A stretch of 64,000 nucleotides of DNA from Carnegiea gigantea (Eukaryota > Streptophyta > Magnoliopsida > Caryophyllales > Cactaceae). This document shows, in pieces, positions 8,891 through 20,459 of this stretch. Under the pieces are notes generated by a model. That model searched no databases, had not been told where the DNA came from, and was given only the letters and a program-made list of their open reading frames with translations. The stretch spans positions 1,221,001 through 1,285,000 of the forward strand of contig JAKOGI010000002.1 in NCBI GenBank assembly GCA_029747015.1, written 5' to 3'. Made by a program: the position numbers and the translations under genes. Position 1 is the stretch's first letter. Every line of letters begins with the position of its first letter.

Positions 8891-11800
8891 ATGACAGTAA
8901 GAGGACGCAACGAACTATGGTTCTTGGATAGTGGTTGCTCAAGGCACATGATGGGAGACAGATCAAACTTCCTCTCACTTACAGCCTTTGATAGAGGGAG
9001 TGTGGCATTTAAAAATGGCAAGTCTGGAAAAATTGTTGGTGTAGGTAAGATAGGTAAATCACTCTCTCACTCTATTGATAATGTGTACTTGGTGGACGGT
9101 TTACAACATAATTTGCTAAGTGTGTCTTAATTGTGTGATAGAGGTAAGCACATTAGTTTTTCTTCAGATCAAAGCTTGATTACCAATATCAAATCTGGTG
9201 ATATTGTGCTGAGGGGAAAACAACACAACAATGTGTATAAGGCGTGTATTCTTTCACTTTCTCAAAATTATGTAACTTGTTTGAGTGCTCTTGATGATGA
9301 TGTTATGCTTTGGCACAAGAGGTTAGGTCATGCAAGCATTTCTCTTTTGAATAAACTCATTTCTAAGAACTTAGTAGTTAGACTACCTTCCATCAAGTAC
9401 AATAATGACAAGGTGTGTGACGCTTGTTCTAGAGGAAAAGAAGTTAGGATTTCTTTCAAGTTAAAGAACTGTGTTAGTACTTCCTGACCTCTTGAACTAC
9501 TACATGTCGATTTGTGTGGTCCTATGAGAATCACTAGTAGAGGTAGGAAGAGGTATGTGTTTGTTATAGTGGATGATTACTCTCGTTTCACTTGGACTCT
9601 ATTTTTAGCATCAAAAGATGAATCAGTTGAAAAGTTTCTTGTGCTCCTTAAGAAAATTGAAAAGAGAGTAGGACACTTATTGGTAAGTCTTAAGTATGAC
9701 TATAGGAAAGAATTTGAAAACTCGAACTTCATTGATTATTATAATGATGATGGTGTTGATCACAACTTTTCTGCCCCCAGAACACCCCAACAGAACAGGG
9801 TGGTAGAGCAGAAAAATCGTACTCTAGAGGACATGACTAGGACTATGCTTGTCGCTAGTAGTCTTCTTAGAAAATTTTGGGTAGTGGCAAACATGTTATG
9901 TTATTAATAGCTGCATGATCAGACCCATACTTAACAACACTCCTTATGAACTTTTCAAAGGATGAAAACCCAATATTAAGCACTTGAGGGTGTTTGGTTG
10001 CAAATGCTATGTGCACAATAATGGGAAGAAATCCTTGGGAAAGTTCGACCCTACAAGTGATGAAGCCATATTCTTAGGATACTACTCATACAGTAAGGCG
10101 TATAAAGTGTTTAAGAAAAGGACCTTATGTATTGAGAAGAATGTGCATGTCTTATTTAATGAGACTAACTCCTTGACTGAGTATGATACACAGGATGAAG
10201 AGTTCGAACTTGGTCTTGTGAGAAAAGACCTCTCGCCCACTCAAAGCTCCATGGTAGATAATGGTAAGGCTCCTGAAGGTGAACCAAGTCTTGGATCTGA
10301 TAGTGTGAAAGGTGGGCAGGGAGCAAACCAGTCAGAGGGAAGCATTACCGAACCTGATTTGGAATAGAACCGGCCCACTCAACCTGATCCTTTCCGAATT
10401 GATTTGGGAACAAGCCTCAGAATAGATTCAGAATCTGTTTCACCAAGTATCCAGGAGAGATTGGAAAACGTGTCTATGGATCCATTTACTCCACGAACCT
10501 GGAAGCTCCAGAGTTCACACCCCCTTGACCAGATTATGTTTGACATTAACACAGGGATGCAAACCAAATCTAAACTCAGAAACTTTTGTACTTTCTATGC
10601 CTTTTTATCTAACATTGAGCTAAAGAATGTTCATGAAGCTCTTGCAGATTCTGACTGGGTTACTACTATACAAGAGGAGCTTCATCAGTTTGAAAGAAAC
10701 ATGGTTTGGCACCTTGAACTACGGCCTAAGGATAGATCAATAATTGGCACCAAGTGGGCGTTCAAGAACAAATTAGATGAGTTCGGAGCAATCACTCAAA
10801 ACAAGGCCAGGTTGGTGATTCAGGGTTACAACCAAGAAGAGAGGATCAATTATCAAGAAACATTTGCACATGTTACAAGGATTGAAGCTATCCGCATTTT
10901 GGTGGCTTTCGTGGCCTACATGGAAATCAAGCTATACCAAATGAATGTTAAGAGTGCATTCCTCAACGGATACCTTAAGGAAAAGGTGTATGTAAGCCAA
11001 CCCCTCGGTTTTGAAAATCATGATTTGCCTAATCATGTGTTTAAACTTGACAAAGCTCTTTATGGTTTAAAACAAACTCCTAAAACTTGGTATGAACGGT
11101 TGTCAAAGTCTTCAATCGATAATGGTTTTCAAAGGGGCAAGGTTAATAATACCTTATTTCTCAAATCAAAGAGGGAGCATTTGTTGATCGTTCAAGTATA
11201 TATCGATGACATTATATCAGTGATTTATGTGATGAATTTTCAGAATTGATGAGGAGTGAGTTTGAGATGAGCATGATGGGTGAGCTTGACTTTTTCTTAG
11301 GCTTGCAAATCAAGCAAACTTCAAACGGAACTATGATACATCAACAAAAATATGTCAAAGAATTAATTAAGAGGTTTGGACTGGAATCGGCTAAGCCCAT
11401 AGACACACCCATCTCTCCTTCAATCAGGTTGGTTGTGGATGATAGGAGCCATTCAGTTGAGGAGAAATCCTATAGGGGCATGATAGGGTCGCTTCTATAC
11501 CTAACTGCCAGCAGACCTGATATAGTTTTTAGTGTTCGCTTGTGTGCTTGTTTTCAGTCAAATCCTAAAGAAACACATTTGAAAGCTGTAAAACGAATTT
11601 TGAGATATTTGAAACACAACCCTGACTTAGTTCTATGGTATCCTCAAGGGTGCAATTTTGATCTCATTGGGTATGTGGATGCTGATTATGCTGAATTTTT
11701 GATTGATAGAAAAAACACCTCAGGTATGGCTCATTTTCTCGGACCTTGGTCTCTTGGGCAATCAAGAAACAACACTCTATTGCCATGTCCACAGCAGAAG

Positions 11801-12123
11801 CCGAGTATGTAGCGGTTGCTTCTTGTGCTCAACTATTGTGGATACGACAACAAGTCACGGACGTTTCTGTTGACACAAAATGCATTCCCATATTTTGTGA
11901 TAACGCAAGTGTAATTAACATTGCCAAAAATCTATGTCAACATAAAAAGACTGAGCATATTGACATACGTTATCACTTTTTGAGAGACAATACTGAAAAG
12001 GGCTTAATTTCAATGAATTTTTGTACCACCGATAAACAAATTACTGACATCTTTACCAAGGCACTGAGTAGAGAGCAGTTTGAGAGGAATAGACTTAAAT
12101 TGGGTATGATTAAAAAGACTTGA
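8891..12123 (+). pseudogene. Sirevirus pol (PR, IN, RT, RNase H), unit 1
   Basis: Fragments in order: aspartic protease with LDSGCSRHM (about 8,926); GAG-pre-integrase HKRLGHAS with CDAC; the integrase core with DDYSRFTWTLF and TPQQNRVVEQKNRT; the GKFDPTSDEAIFLGY segment; reverse transcriptase with [21 protein letters not shown] and a YIDDI catalytic box (11,202-11,216); and RNase H with VDADYAEF, STAEAEYVA and HIDIRYHFLRD to the stop at 12,121-12,123. Stops at 9,130, 9,487, 9,907 and 10,367, and frame changes near 11,249 and 11,780, break the polyprotein. A short loss after the YIDDI box removes the sequence that unit 2 reads as FGATNND. Confidence 0.88.
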
Positions 12124-12486
12124 GCATGCTTGTTTAACCTCCAATGATTGATTAGTTAAGGGTTTTTAGGCCAAATAAATTAATTCAATGGATGCATTCA
12201 ATTCCTGTGCTATTATTAGCATATGTGTGGAGTATAACATGCTGACACTCATTGAGACATAATGATATTGCCCTTAGTGTCCTTTGTCACCGAATATTTA
12301 GCAGTAAGAACAGGCTTTAGGAATAGATCTGACCACTGTTTGTATCATATACTGATCAACTGGCGCTACTGAAAATATGTTGGAAACTAAATTTTCGTCC
12401 TTCATTGCACCTAACCTATAATTTGTAGCCTACCTAGTTTGTAATGATGTGTTGCATGCAAAAATTCTCTCTCTTCAAAGAGGGGC

Positions 12487-14642
12487 TGTTAAGTTTATCG
12501 AGAGATACAAATTTAACCACTACTTTGGTTATTAAATACTTTTTATAGTATAGTAAAATAGGGATCGATCCACGAGAAAAGATTGTTGTAAAAGGCTAAC
12601 TTAATCCTAAATGATTTTACTAATTCAATTTATTAAGTCTAATCTTAATAATTTAGAAATAATTAAAATCTAATGAATAAAAATCTAGAAAACTGCCCAA
12701 TGATGCTCCTAAATATTCTAGATCATATTCTGGAAATAAACAGTAAAAAGATTCCCTAAATAATTTAGAAAAAATAAAAATAGAATAGTAACTGAAATTC
12801 TAATTAAAAATCAATAACAGCAAATAATAGTCAGAAAATAAATATTAAAAATATCAAACAGTAACCTAAAAATTTATTCTTCAGGTCTATAAGCTTATGA
12901 ATTCTAAATTGTATCTAATTAATTTCAGAAAAATTAGATCAGAAAATTAGCACAGAATATCAAGCAGAATAATAAATCTGAAATTAGATATAAAATAATC
13001 TGCATTAATATAAATACGAAATTAATCACAAAAATTACCATAATTTTAGGACACAATTTTCTGGATTTAACAACATCTAATAATCATAAATTAAAATTAA
13101 AAATCGAAATTTTCAGAATTAATAACCTAAAAACCTGCACTTCTCAATTTCACAAAATAATTCTGAAAAATTATCAAATAATTTCCAAAAATTACGAAAT
13201 TGAATATGCGTAGACTAGGACACTATATAAACCATAGGAATTAATTAAACTTGAAGAAATATGAAAATAACTATTTTTATTCTAATTTCTAACAAATCAG
13301 TAATTAAATACTAATATTGAATATTAATCAATCTAAAATTATAACTACTCCAAAAATCAAAATCTAGACTATCTACAATTACCTAGACACTTCTAAAGAC
13401 TATACTTGGGGGGGGGGGGATTGAAATTATATGGTAACCAAAAAAATGAAACAAAAATTAACAAACAAACCAAATTAACTATAAGCAACAAATAACTATC
13501 AAAGTTGTCAAATTTATCAAGGGTGCTTAGTATAATCTTAATCCACCATACAAATTAATATTTATCATCAACACACAAGTTAATTTCATTCATGAGTTAA
13601 ATTGTAGAAGACATCCACCAGCGGTTCTTCCCCAGTTTTCCTTAGGTTCTAGTTTACTTAGGTCCATCCCTAATATGAACCCTACTAATTTGATAATCTT
13701 TACACCAGTGCAAGAATTTAACCAAATTAGAGCATTAAGAATTAGAAAAATATCATTTAACACTTTGTAATCAATTTACCAGTAAATCGATTTAACAAAG
13801 ATCCAAAGCGATTATCTAATTAAAAGAGATGAGTTTGAGCCATCCATAATTAATTAGGGTGATACCTAAGCCTAAAAGACTATAACTTTTACGTATTATA
13901 ATCTTCTAAACTATTAATTGAAATTGTATTTAATCAACTAGCATGCATTCTAATCAATTTAACACAAATTTTATAAACGATAAACGCTAATCGCTAAAGA
14001 ATCATGAATATAAATCAACTAGGCATTAAAGCATAAAACTTGTTTCAAAATAATTAATTTAGCATGGCTTCAAGAAGATTATACTAAGCACATGAAAATT
14101 ACTCACTCATATCGAGAATAAAATCACAATATTCATCAATAATAATCATGTTCAATGATCAACTATCAAGATAAAATAACAACCCTAATAACTATACATG
14201 AAATAATGATAAAAGATATACTTTTGAGAGGAGGATGGGTGCGTGGGTGGTGAGGCTGGCGTGTATGATTGGTTGCATGGTGGTAGATGATCCTTATGGT
14301 GATGGTGGTGATGATATATATAGGGAAGAAAGGAGGGGTGCGATTAGGGTTAGTAATTAGGGTTTCCTTCTTCCTTTCTTCCTTAACCTTCTTCTCCCTC
14401 AAGACTTCTAGCTCTTCTCCAACTCTTGAAATCTTAGCCTAGGTAATATCTTCATAATTATCCTTATTTGGACCGTCTTCTGCCCAAGTATGTAAAACCC
14501 AAGTCTCAACGACTCGTCTTCTTCTCTTTATGAAAACAATGCCTAACCTGAAAAATATATAAATTAAAGTAAATTAGATGAAATAAAATATAAAATATAA
14601 TCGAAATAATTATTAAAACAATGCATGATTTTTGGCTTAATA
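12487..14642. mobile_element. 2.16-kb solo-LTR-like insertion, unit 1 only
   Basis: This AT-rich insertion has no convincing ORF. It begins TGTTAAG and ends CTTAATA, a near-perfect short inverted repeat of LTR type. It is flanked by GGGGC (12,482-12,486) and AGGGC (14,643-14,647), a plausible 5-bp TSD with one mismatch. Unit 2 is uninterrupted at about 52,485-52,502. Lack of a PBS, PPT or coding region favours a solo LTR over a complete element. The family is not recognised. It includes a 9- to 10-G run near 13,410. Confidence 0.6.
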
Positions 14643-14830
14643 AGGGCCAAAATAAAACTCTCCAAAACCCCCTCGTTTTTCGGTCAAAATATGTCAACAT
14701 TAACTTCTCCCATTCTTTGTCCTATAAATCCATCCATTCATCTCTCTCTCTTTCCTCCAAAGAAATCGACCTCTTCCTTCTTCTTTAAACCCAACAAAAC
14801 CCTAATTTCATTCCTCCTCTATTCTTCAAA

Positions 14831-16602
14831 ATGACACGAAGTTGTGGGGTTAAAATATCATCCGGGTGCAAGACTTCTCACCCGCATTTACTACATGACC
14901 AATTATCAAGAAAAAGGGGAGTAAGTTGGATGAGTACTGCAATAGCATCACCATCATCTCCACCGCTGAACGAGGTCACCATGGGTATGGATATCATTCC
15001 CTCATCTTCTTTTTCTGTTACCCTTTCCATTTTCAAGTTCTTGAAGAGTCTAGACTTATAGTCGGTGGGCTTGAATCTTAATATAATACCTTTTGTAAAC
15101 CAGATTACGGGGTAGGAGATGGTGGTTTATGACCTGGTTGTGGCTGAGTCAAGGATAGTGGGAAATCAGTCTGAGTCAGCTGGGGAGTTTGTTGGTATCG
15201 TTGTTGAGAATGTTGCTGAGGAACATGTTCTTGACAATGATTCGATTGTGGTTGAGGATATTGATGAGAATGAATCAATCTTGTGGTTCAAATGACTGTC
15301 CAGACCACCCCCCAACCAACTACTAAACCGACTATCAAATGCCAAAGAAAGACTACAACCTCAACCAATGTACCCATCAATGCACCCCTACCACAAGCCC
15401 GAACTTGCAGTTGAGGTCCTCCCATTGTTTTGCCCCTTCCAGAAGATAGAGTTGAAAGTCCTATCAAGAAGAAAAAAACAGCTCTTAAATCCACTAAAAC
15501 ACCCACTAGACCAGCTCCATCCAAGAAACCTTCCCAAAAACGGGAGGCCCTAGAACAGGTGTCAGAACTGGTTGAAGAATGTGATGAACCAAAGAAAAAG
15601 AAAGTTAGGAAAAACATGATATTTGCTGAGAGGTATGAGCATTTTCTTCAGAAATCTGTGGTTCGGGGCAAGGTGGTTAAAGTGACTTATTTTCTGGAAC
15701 AGGGGCTTGGAGTGTTTTTAGAGAAGTTGGATGCATAGGGTTGGTTGGACTTGTTCACGAACACTAAAAGAGGTTGTTCTGTTCCAGATTTAGCTGAGCT
15801 CTATGCGAACTGTGTTGTCACCAGTGGAGTGGTGACAAGCACAGTTAATGGTCATGAGCTACGATTTGATGCTAGTGATTTAGATGAGTTGCTTGGGGTG
15901 TTATCAAAAGGTTTTGATGTGTATGTATGTGAGGACAAGAGCATACTTGGTGATGAGCGTTTGTTGGAATTGACCCGGAGATTAGCCCAAAAGCCCCATC
16001 TAACTGAGTCCCTGTCTGTGAAAATGGAAAAAATGATGCCATTGTATCGGTTATTGTTTTGCTTTGTGATTAAGAATACCATTCATCGAGGTCAGGGACG
16101 CAACCTTGCTAACCCTATGGATATGTGTTACACTGATTTATTGGATCGGAGTGAGAAAATTAACTTGCCCGCAATCATGATTAGCCATATTGGGAGAATT
16201 GTTAACACGTCCAAGGATCATGACATGTGGTATGGGTTTTTGCTGACTTCGATGCTCGAAAAACTTGGGATTCCCTTGCAAAAGAGAGTAGGCTATCAGG
16301 TCAGTGATGAAATTGAAAGCAGTACCTTGATTGGGTGTGGTTTCAAGGTGATAAAAAGAGCAGTGCAGGTTCAGAACAGGGGCCCCAAACACCCCTTGGC
16401 GTTGTTCCTAATGAGTCTTCCACCTTCAGTGCTCCTACGTTCGATACACTACTACAGGACCAATAATTTGAAGGGGGAGATAGCTGAAGTGAAGCAGGTG
16501 CTTACAGAAAAAAAGGCTCTTAATGCGAAATGTCACGAGGATCTCCTAAGCGCCCTCTCTGCCCTTACGACCAAATTTACTTCTCCATCTTCCTCTACTT
16601 AA
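14831..16602 (+). pseudogene. Sirevirus extra 3' ORF (plant transposon/envelope-like protein), unit 1
   Basis: This reading frame lies downstream of pol and upstream of the 3' LTR, in the same sense. It starts at the ATG at 14,831 (MTRSCG). The N-terminal half is low-complexity and rich in Pro, Lys and Ser, with basic KKKK and KPTKKP-like stretches. The C-terminal half is a compact domain containing VVRGKVVKV, the ELRFDASDL and LLGVLS segments, FDVYVCEDKS, then INLPAIMI. It resembles the putative plant transposon domain also called envelope-like in some Sireviruses; I infer this from pattern, not a search. Stops at 15,059-15,061 and 15,736-15,738 and at least three frame changes disable it. 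The related frame in the minus-strand element (29,815-31,770) supports it as a genuine element gene. Confidence 0.75.
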
Positions 16603-17071
16603 TCTGTCCTTGTTCCCTGTTTCCAACATTAATGTTTATTTTGCTTTTGAACCACTTGGTTATGCGTATGACAAGTAGTGGTTTGTGCATGTTCTTGGAT
16701 GATCTATGCATTTCTGCTATGCCTTTGCTTGTTGAATGTGTTACTTGTTTGTGCGTAACTCGAATGGCCAATATCATTACTATACCGTACACTTAAGTGT
16801 ATTGTTGTTATTTCCTGCATTACCGCTTTGGTGGTGATTGCATCCACACTGGATTCCAACTTTCGGCCTCCTCGTCAAAAGGGGAAGATGAGTATGACCT
16901 TATTTCGATTGGTTTGCTTAGTTTTAAGTTGATCTCTTAACTCTTGCTTGCTCTCGTGTGTGGATTGAATAAACTATTTTGGCATGAATGTATTTCGCAC
17001 TAATGTATTTTGCCCTGTCATTGATGACGACTAATGGTCATTTGGTTTGTCATCATCGAAAATGGAGAAAT
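16603..17071 (+). other. Non-coding 3' region of the Sirevirus with purine-rich tract, unit 1
   Basis: No ORF of note is present. The stretch ends with GAAAATGGAGAAAT directly before the 3' LTR, in the position of the polypurine tract that primes plus-strand synthesis. Confidence 0.6.
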
Positions 17072-18263
17072 TGTTGACCCAGTTAATGTGTAAGGTCTTG
17101 ATGATAGCAATCTAAATGTACTAGTAAATATGCTGTACTTGAGTTGTGTGTTGAGACAGGATCCGAAAAATACTTGGAGTGGTTTGAATGAGCGTAGAGC
17201 ATAAAGTCGATACATGTGCAAGGAGTCCAAGTGATAATAAGAGTCTTAGATTTTGTATGTGCTCTATTCTATTAGATTCTTGTTAATGTGCCAATTAGAA
17301 GGTCCTTGACTTAGCGTTTGCTTTGAATGAAAAACGAGTTTCAAGGTTTTTAAAATGATTTTTGACTGTCGAATTTTGTGAAATAATTAGGATTATTTTC
17401 CTGATGTCAGTTGAGTCTAAAACGGTTTCTTCCTTTGCAAATAATGTTGAAAGATTTAATCCTACTTTTTAGGGAGGAATCTTTACCAAGTAATTAATCC
17501 TACTTTTTAGGTGGTGGCTAAGATAGTAAAAAAATGTGTAGGATTGACTGTTAGAGTTGATCAGTTCAAAGAAGTGATTTTCACTTCTTCATATTCTTGC
17601 GCCACAAGCACTTAGTGGGATAATTGATTTTCTTTCCCACTCACACACATTCCTTTATTTAAGTTGCCTTTTTTCCTCAGTGTTTTTCAATTTCAAGTGT
17701 TAAAAATTGTCTTTGTGAATTAGAATTTTCTGTGAGAAAAATCTTCAAAGAGAGTGCTAAAATCGAGTCGTCAATATTGGTATAATAGAAATTATATTGT
17801 ACCTTACATTTAGCTTGTTTAGAAGCATTCAAGTAAGGTATTGTTATCCCTTTTTCATCCGTGAGATAAGAGCTTGTCCAAGTCTTGGGAGACGTTGGAC
17901 GTGGTGTCTGTAAAAGTTTGTCCAAGTCTTGGGATACGTTGGACCTGGTGTTTGTAACTAGGATCTCAGGGTAGACTAAGTTACGTGTGTGATTGTTACG
18001 TGTGTAACGTGTTCGGCCCGTCTAGTGAAAGTGTTACTGAAATCCTACAATTATAGGTCATGATTTTTACTCCTCAATTGGGCCAGCAGTGGTTTTCCAC
18101 GTAAAAACACTGTGTCTTCTTTATTATTTCCGCAATTAGCTTTGTTTCTATTTCACTTCAAACATGCATTCCAAACGGTTTTTACGAGTGTTCTGAAACT
18201 ATCGAAAAAGTTAGTAGACACAATTCACCCCTCTCTTGTGTCCTTGTGCAATTAAATCTAACA
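17072..18263 (+). repeat. 3' LTR of the intronic Sirevirus, unit 1
   Basis: The 1,192-bp LTR begins TGTTGACCC and ends TCTAACA. It matches the 5' LTR but lacks about 75 bp near 17,330 that unit 2 retains. A related short internal repeat (AGTCTTGGGAGACGTTGGACGTGG-like, given here only as a motif near 17,880-17,950) occurs twice. Confidence 0.85.
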
Positions 18264-18441
18264 ATATATTATAAGTATATAACACATTCATGAATTATTA
18301 TTGATAATCGCTACACGCTAGTTATATAGTACTTTTCATAGTTGAATGAACCACATTATAACCAATTTTAATTATATCAACACTCGTCCTAGAATCCATG
18401 CATATAAAACAAATTGATAAGCCATATTTGTGCGAACTTAC

Positions 18442-18975
18442 CACAAGAAGATGATTGATCTCATCCATACTCAACTCGTTTTCTTGGTAGAGGTTGAGAA
18501 GAATGTCTAGTATATCTTTCGTAACGGAAGAATTAGTTGATCGAGCTTTTAGCCTTTCACGAATAATATCTTGGAAGGTGGCTATGAGCTTGTCAAAATA
18601 AGCGGACAATTGACGCCTTATTCCAAAGGGATCAAAGTATCCAAGTATAGGAAAATAATTAGCATAGTTGGGTCTTCCAATCTCCTCCATAATGCACCAC
18701 ATAAGTTGCTTGAACTCTTGTGATGCACTGGAGCTATGCGGTGCCAACTCCATGGAAAAGAATGTGTTCGATAATAAGTTTAGTGATGTTGTAAACGCGG
18801 CCCTGCCTATATCAACTGGTTACCCTTTTTTACAACATCCTTGCAGATATTCAAGCTGTTGTTTGCACCTTACCTGCTTTAAACCCTAGTTAGAGTGAAA
18901 ACGTTGAGTAGAGAGCGACTAAACGACTGAAATCTTCCTCATATTTTGCCATTTTGCAGACACAGGCAACCAAGA
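18442..18975 (-). pseudogene. P450 exon 1, 3' part, unit 1
   Basis: Read on the minus strand, this begins with WLPVSAKWQNMRKI, which includes the C-helix WxxxR motif that contacts heme propionates. It then passes through stops and a frame change into [20 protein letters not shown] and [14 protein letters not shown]. It ends at a consensus donor GTAAGT (18,441 downwards). The exon is codon-exact with [10 protein letters not shown] of exon 2. The piece carries extra nonsense changes (two CAG/CAA-to-TAG/TAA) not seen in unit 2. The frame from 18,753 to 18,322 reads past the donor into intron, so its last residues are not exon. Confidence 0.82.
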
Positions 18976-19974
18976 TGTTAGCTTCCTTAAGCTTACAATA
19001 TATTTTATTAATATGCTTTGATGAAAGACAAAAAGAGATTAATCAATTGATATGTTCTACATGTTATAGTAGAATTATCTCAATATTTATATTGTTTAAA
19101 TATATTATGACTCTAAGTGGATATTGACATGCTAGTACATAGCTTAATTGATTTGACATAAGGTGCTACAATATATTGAGATGATTTAGTATTCAAATTT
19201 GAATATGTTATTTTTATGATATTATATTGTGTAATTCAAATTTGAATATAAGATTGTGGAACTATATTTATCATATCAAAGATTTGCTATTAATAGAATA
19301 ATATCTTGGAAGATTATGCTGAAAATTATGCATGGTTCTATATGATTCTCAGTCAAGAAACTCTGCCCAAATAAAGGAAACTAGCCGTTGAAATTATTTG
19401 AGCAAGAACGGAAAAGTTCAAGGCTTGGAATGCCAGATTCAAGGCCTTGAAATTGGCATGGAGATTGACTTTCCATAAGAGGTGCAATGATCACTTGCCA
19501 TATGATTTTCCACCCTTCCAAACACCTCTTGTCTATCAAAAGGGAAAGAGATTGGCAGCAAAAGATACAACACGTGAGCAAGCATTTATTATCGTACACA
19601 TTACTCAAGCACTTATTCCCATACTTTGAGCTTAAATTTGATTACATTTCATTGTATTGTTCAAGTTGTAATTTGGGTGGGATTATAGAGTTGAAGGGTC
19701 AACTCTACCAAACCTAGTTGAAGGATTCAACTTGTGATTTAGAACTTAGAGTAGGTATACTATAGAGTTGTGTATTTATCCATCCTCATAAAAATTCGAG
19801 TTAATCCTAGAGTTAGGGAGTTCTAAGCGGGGACTAAGCCTGATTGAGGCTAACTTCGTTAAAAAATTCTTGTGTCTTTCTACATTTACTTTCCGTATTT
19901 CTATTTTGATTATTTTGATCATCTCCCTATTCATCCTCTTCTAGGGGATTTAACTAGCCAAAATCAGACCAACT
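18976..19974 (+). mobile_element. Solo LTR splitting P450 exon 1, unit 1
   Basis: This 999-bp insertion begins TGTTAGC and ends CCAACT. It is flanked by CAAGA (18,971-18,975) and CTAGA (19,975-19,979), a 5-bp TSD with one mismatch. Unit 2 has CAAGA on both sides. Removing it joins the P450 codons for KLSV and WLPVS in frame, which confirms an insertion within the exon. No coding region, PBS or PPT is visible, so a solo LTR is the simplest reading. Palindromic TTCAAATTTGAA motifs lie near 19,190-19,240. Confidence 0.72.
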
Positions 19975-20331
19975 CTAGACACAGAGAGTTTGTCACGGTT
20001 GCTTGCTCTTACAGAATCAGGAGTGGTTTGATTAGCAAAGACTTGATCCTGTTTAAGAAACATTTCTTTAGCAACATCTGAAGAGGACACAACAATTGTT
20101 GTGACACTCCCTAATTCTAAGCTGATAAGAGGGCCATGAATCTTAGAAAGATTAGCAAAAGATCGATGAGGCTTATCCCCTAACTCAAATATGTTGCCAA
20201 AAATTGGGATCGGTTTAGGACCAGGAGGATGTTTGCCTTGAGTTTTGATAAGATCTTCTCAAAAACAACCAAAGAAGGTGAAAGCACACAATGAAAAGGT
20301 AAAGTAGCATCGCAACCATTGCATGATCCAT
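19975..20331 (-). pseudogene. P450 exon 1, 5' part, unit 1
   Basis: The ATG at 20,331 starts a hydrophobic signal anchor of about 24 residues followed by LRRSYQ. A one-base insertion relative to unit 2 then shifts the frame just before the proline-rich [12 protein letters not shown] hinge. The remaining sequence covers the first part of the catalytic domain up to KLSV, where the solo LTR interrupts. The anchor and hinge are typical of ER-bound plant P450s. Confidence 0.82.
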
Positions 20332-20445
20332 GTTTTCTCAAATGACAAAATTTAGGCGGCTAATGAATGAGAGGGTTTAAATCAAATTGCCTTTAGCTCT
20401 AAGGAAGAAATTGTTGTTGCCTCTATGGCTCTATGTACACATCTT

Positions 20446-20456
20446 GTATATATATG
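20446..20456 (-). promoter_or_regulatory. Putative TATA box of the P450 pseudogene, unit 1
   Basis: TATATATA lies about 115-125 bases upstream of the P450 start codon in gene sense and is conserved in unit 2 (58,342-58,352). Spacing to the ATG fits a short 5' UTR. Confidence 0.5.
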
Positions 20457-20459
20457 CGG

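Larger units (their letters stand above)
6671..18263 (+). mobile_element. Degenerate Sirevirus-type Copia retrotransposon in the P450 intron, unit 1
   Basis: This is a full-structure LTR element on the opposite strand to its host gene: 5' LTR, initiator-Met primer-binding site, gag, PR-IN-RT-RNase H, an extra 3' ORF, a purine-rich tract and a 3' LTR. The 5-bp TSD is ACATA (6,666-6,670) and ATATA (18,264-18,268); unit 2 has ACATA on both sides. It lies only 18 bp upstream (in gene sense) of the exon 2 boundary. Its coding regions contain many TAG/TGA/TAA changes consistent with C-to-T decay. A 2,156-bp solo LTR was inserted later between pol and the 3' ORF. Lineage is inferred from gag, PBS and the 3' ORF. 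Confidence 0.88.
6040..20331 (-). pseudogene. CYP76-like cytochrome P450 pseudogene, unit 1
   Basis: This is a two-exon class II plant P450, probably a heme monooxygenase anchored in the ER membrane when it was functional. Exon 1 (20,331 to 18,442) is split by a solo LTR. Exon 2 (6,652 to 6,040) lies beyond an intron enlarged by a Sirevirus. Family resemblance rests on the PPGP hinge, WxxxR, the I-helix GTDTT, the PERF motif and the intron placed just before the I-helix, as in CYP76 genes (geraniol 8-hydroxylase-like). Lesions include a frameshift after the membrane anchor, several nonsense codons, loss of both ExxR residues and an altered heme loop. The upstream TATA box is preserved. The family call is from recognition; the subfamily is uncertain. 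Confidence 0.8.

Noticed and set aside
14166..14402. Minus-strand 78-codon frame within the 2.16-kb insertion
   Set aside because: Low-complexity Ile/Thr/His-rich translation with no homologous frame elsewhere; it lies in AT-rich LTR-like DNA.
18322..18441. C-terminal extension of the P450 frame past HLLV
   Set aside because: The sequence after GTAAGT is intron; exon 2 continues the protein correctly with DIFD.
19447..19629. Frame in the exon-splitting insert (MKLAWRLTFHK)
   Set aside because: It is conserved only because the whole solo LTR is duplicated; no domain, and the frame next to it is equally open.
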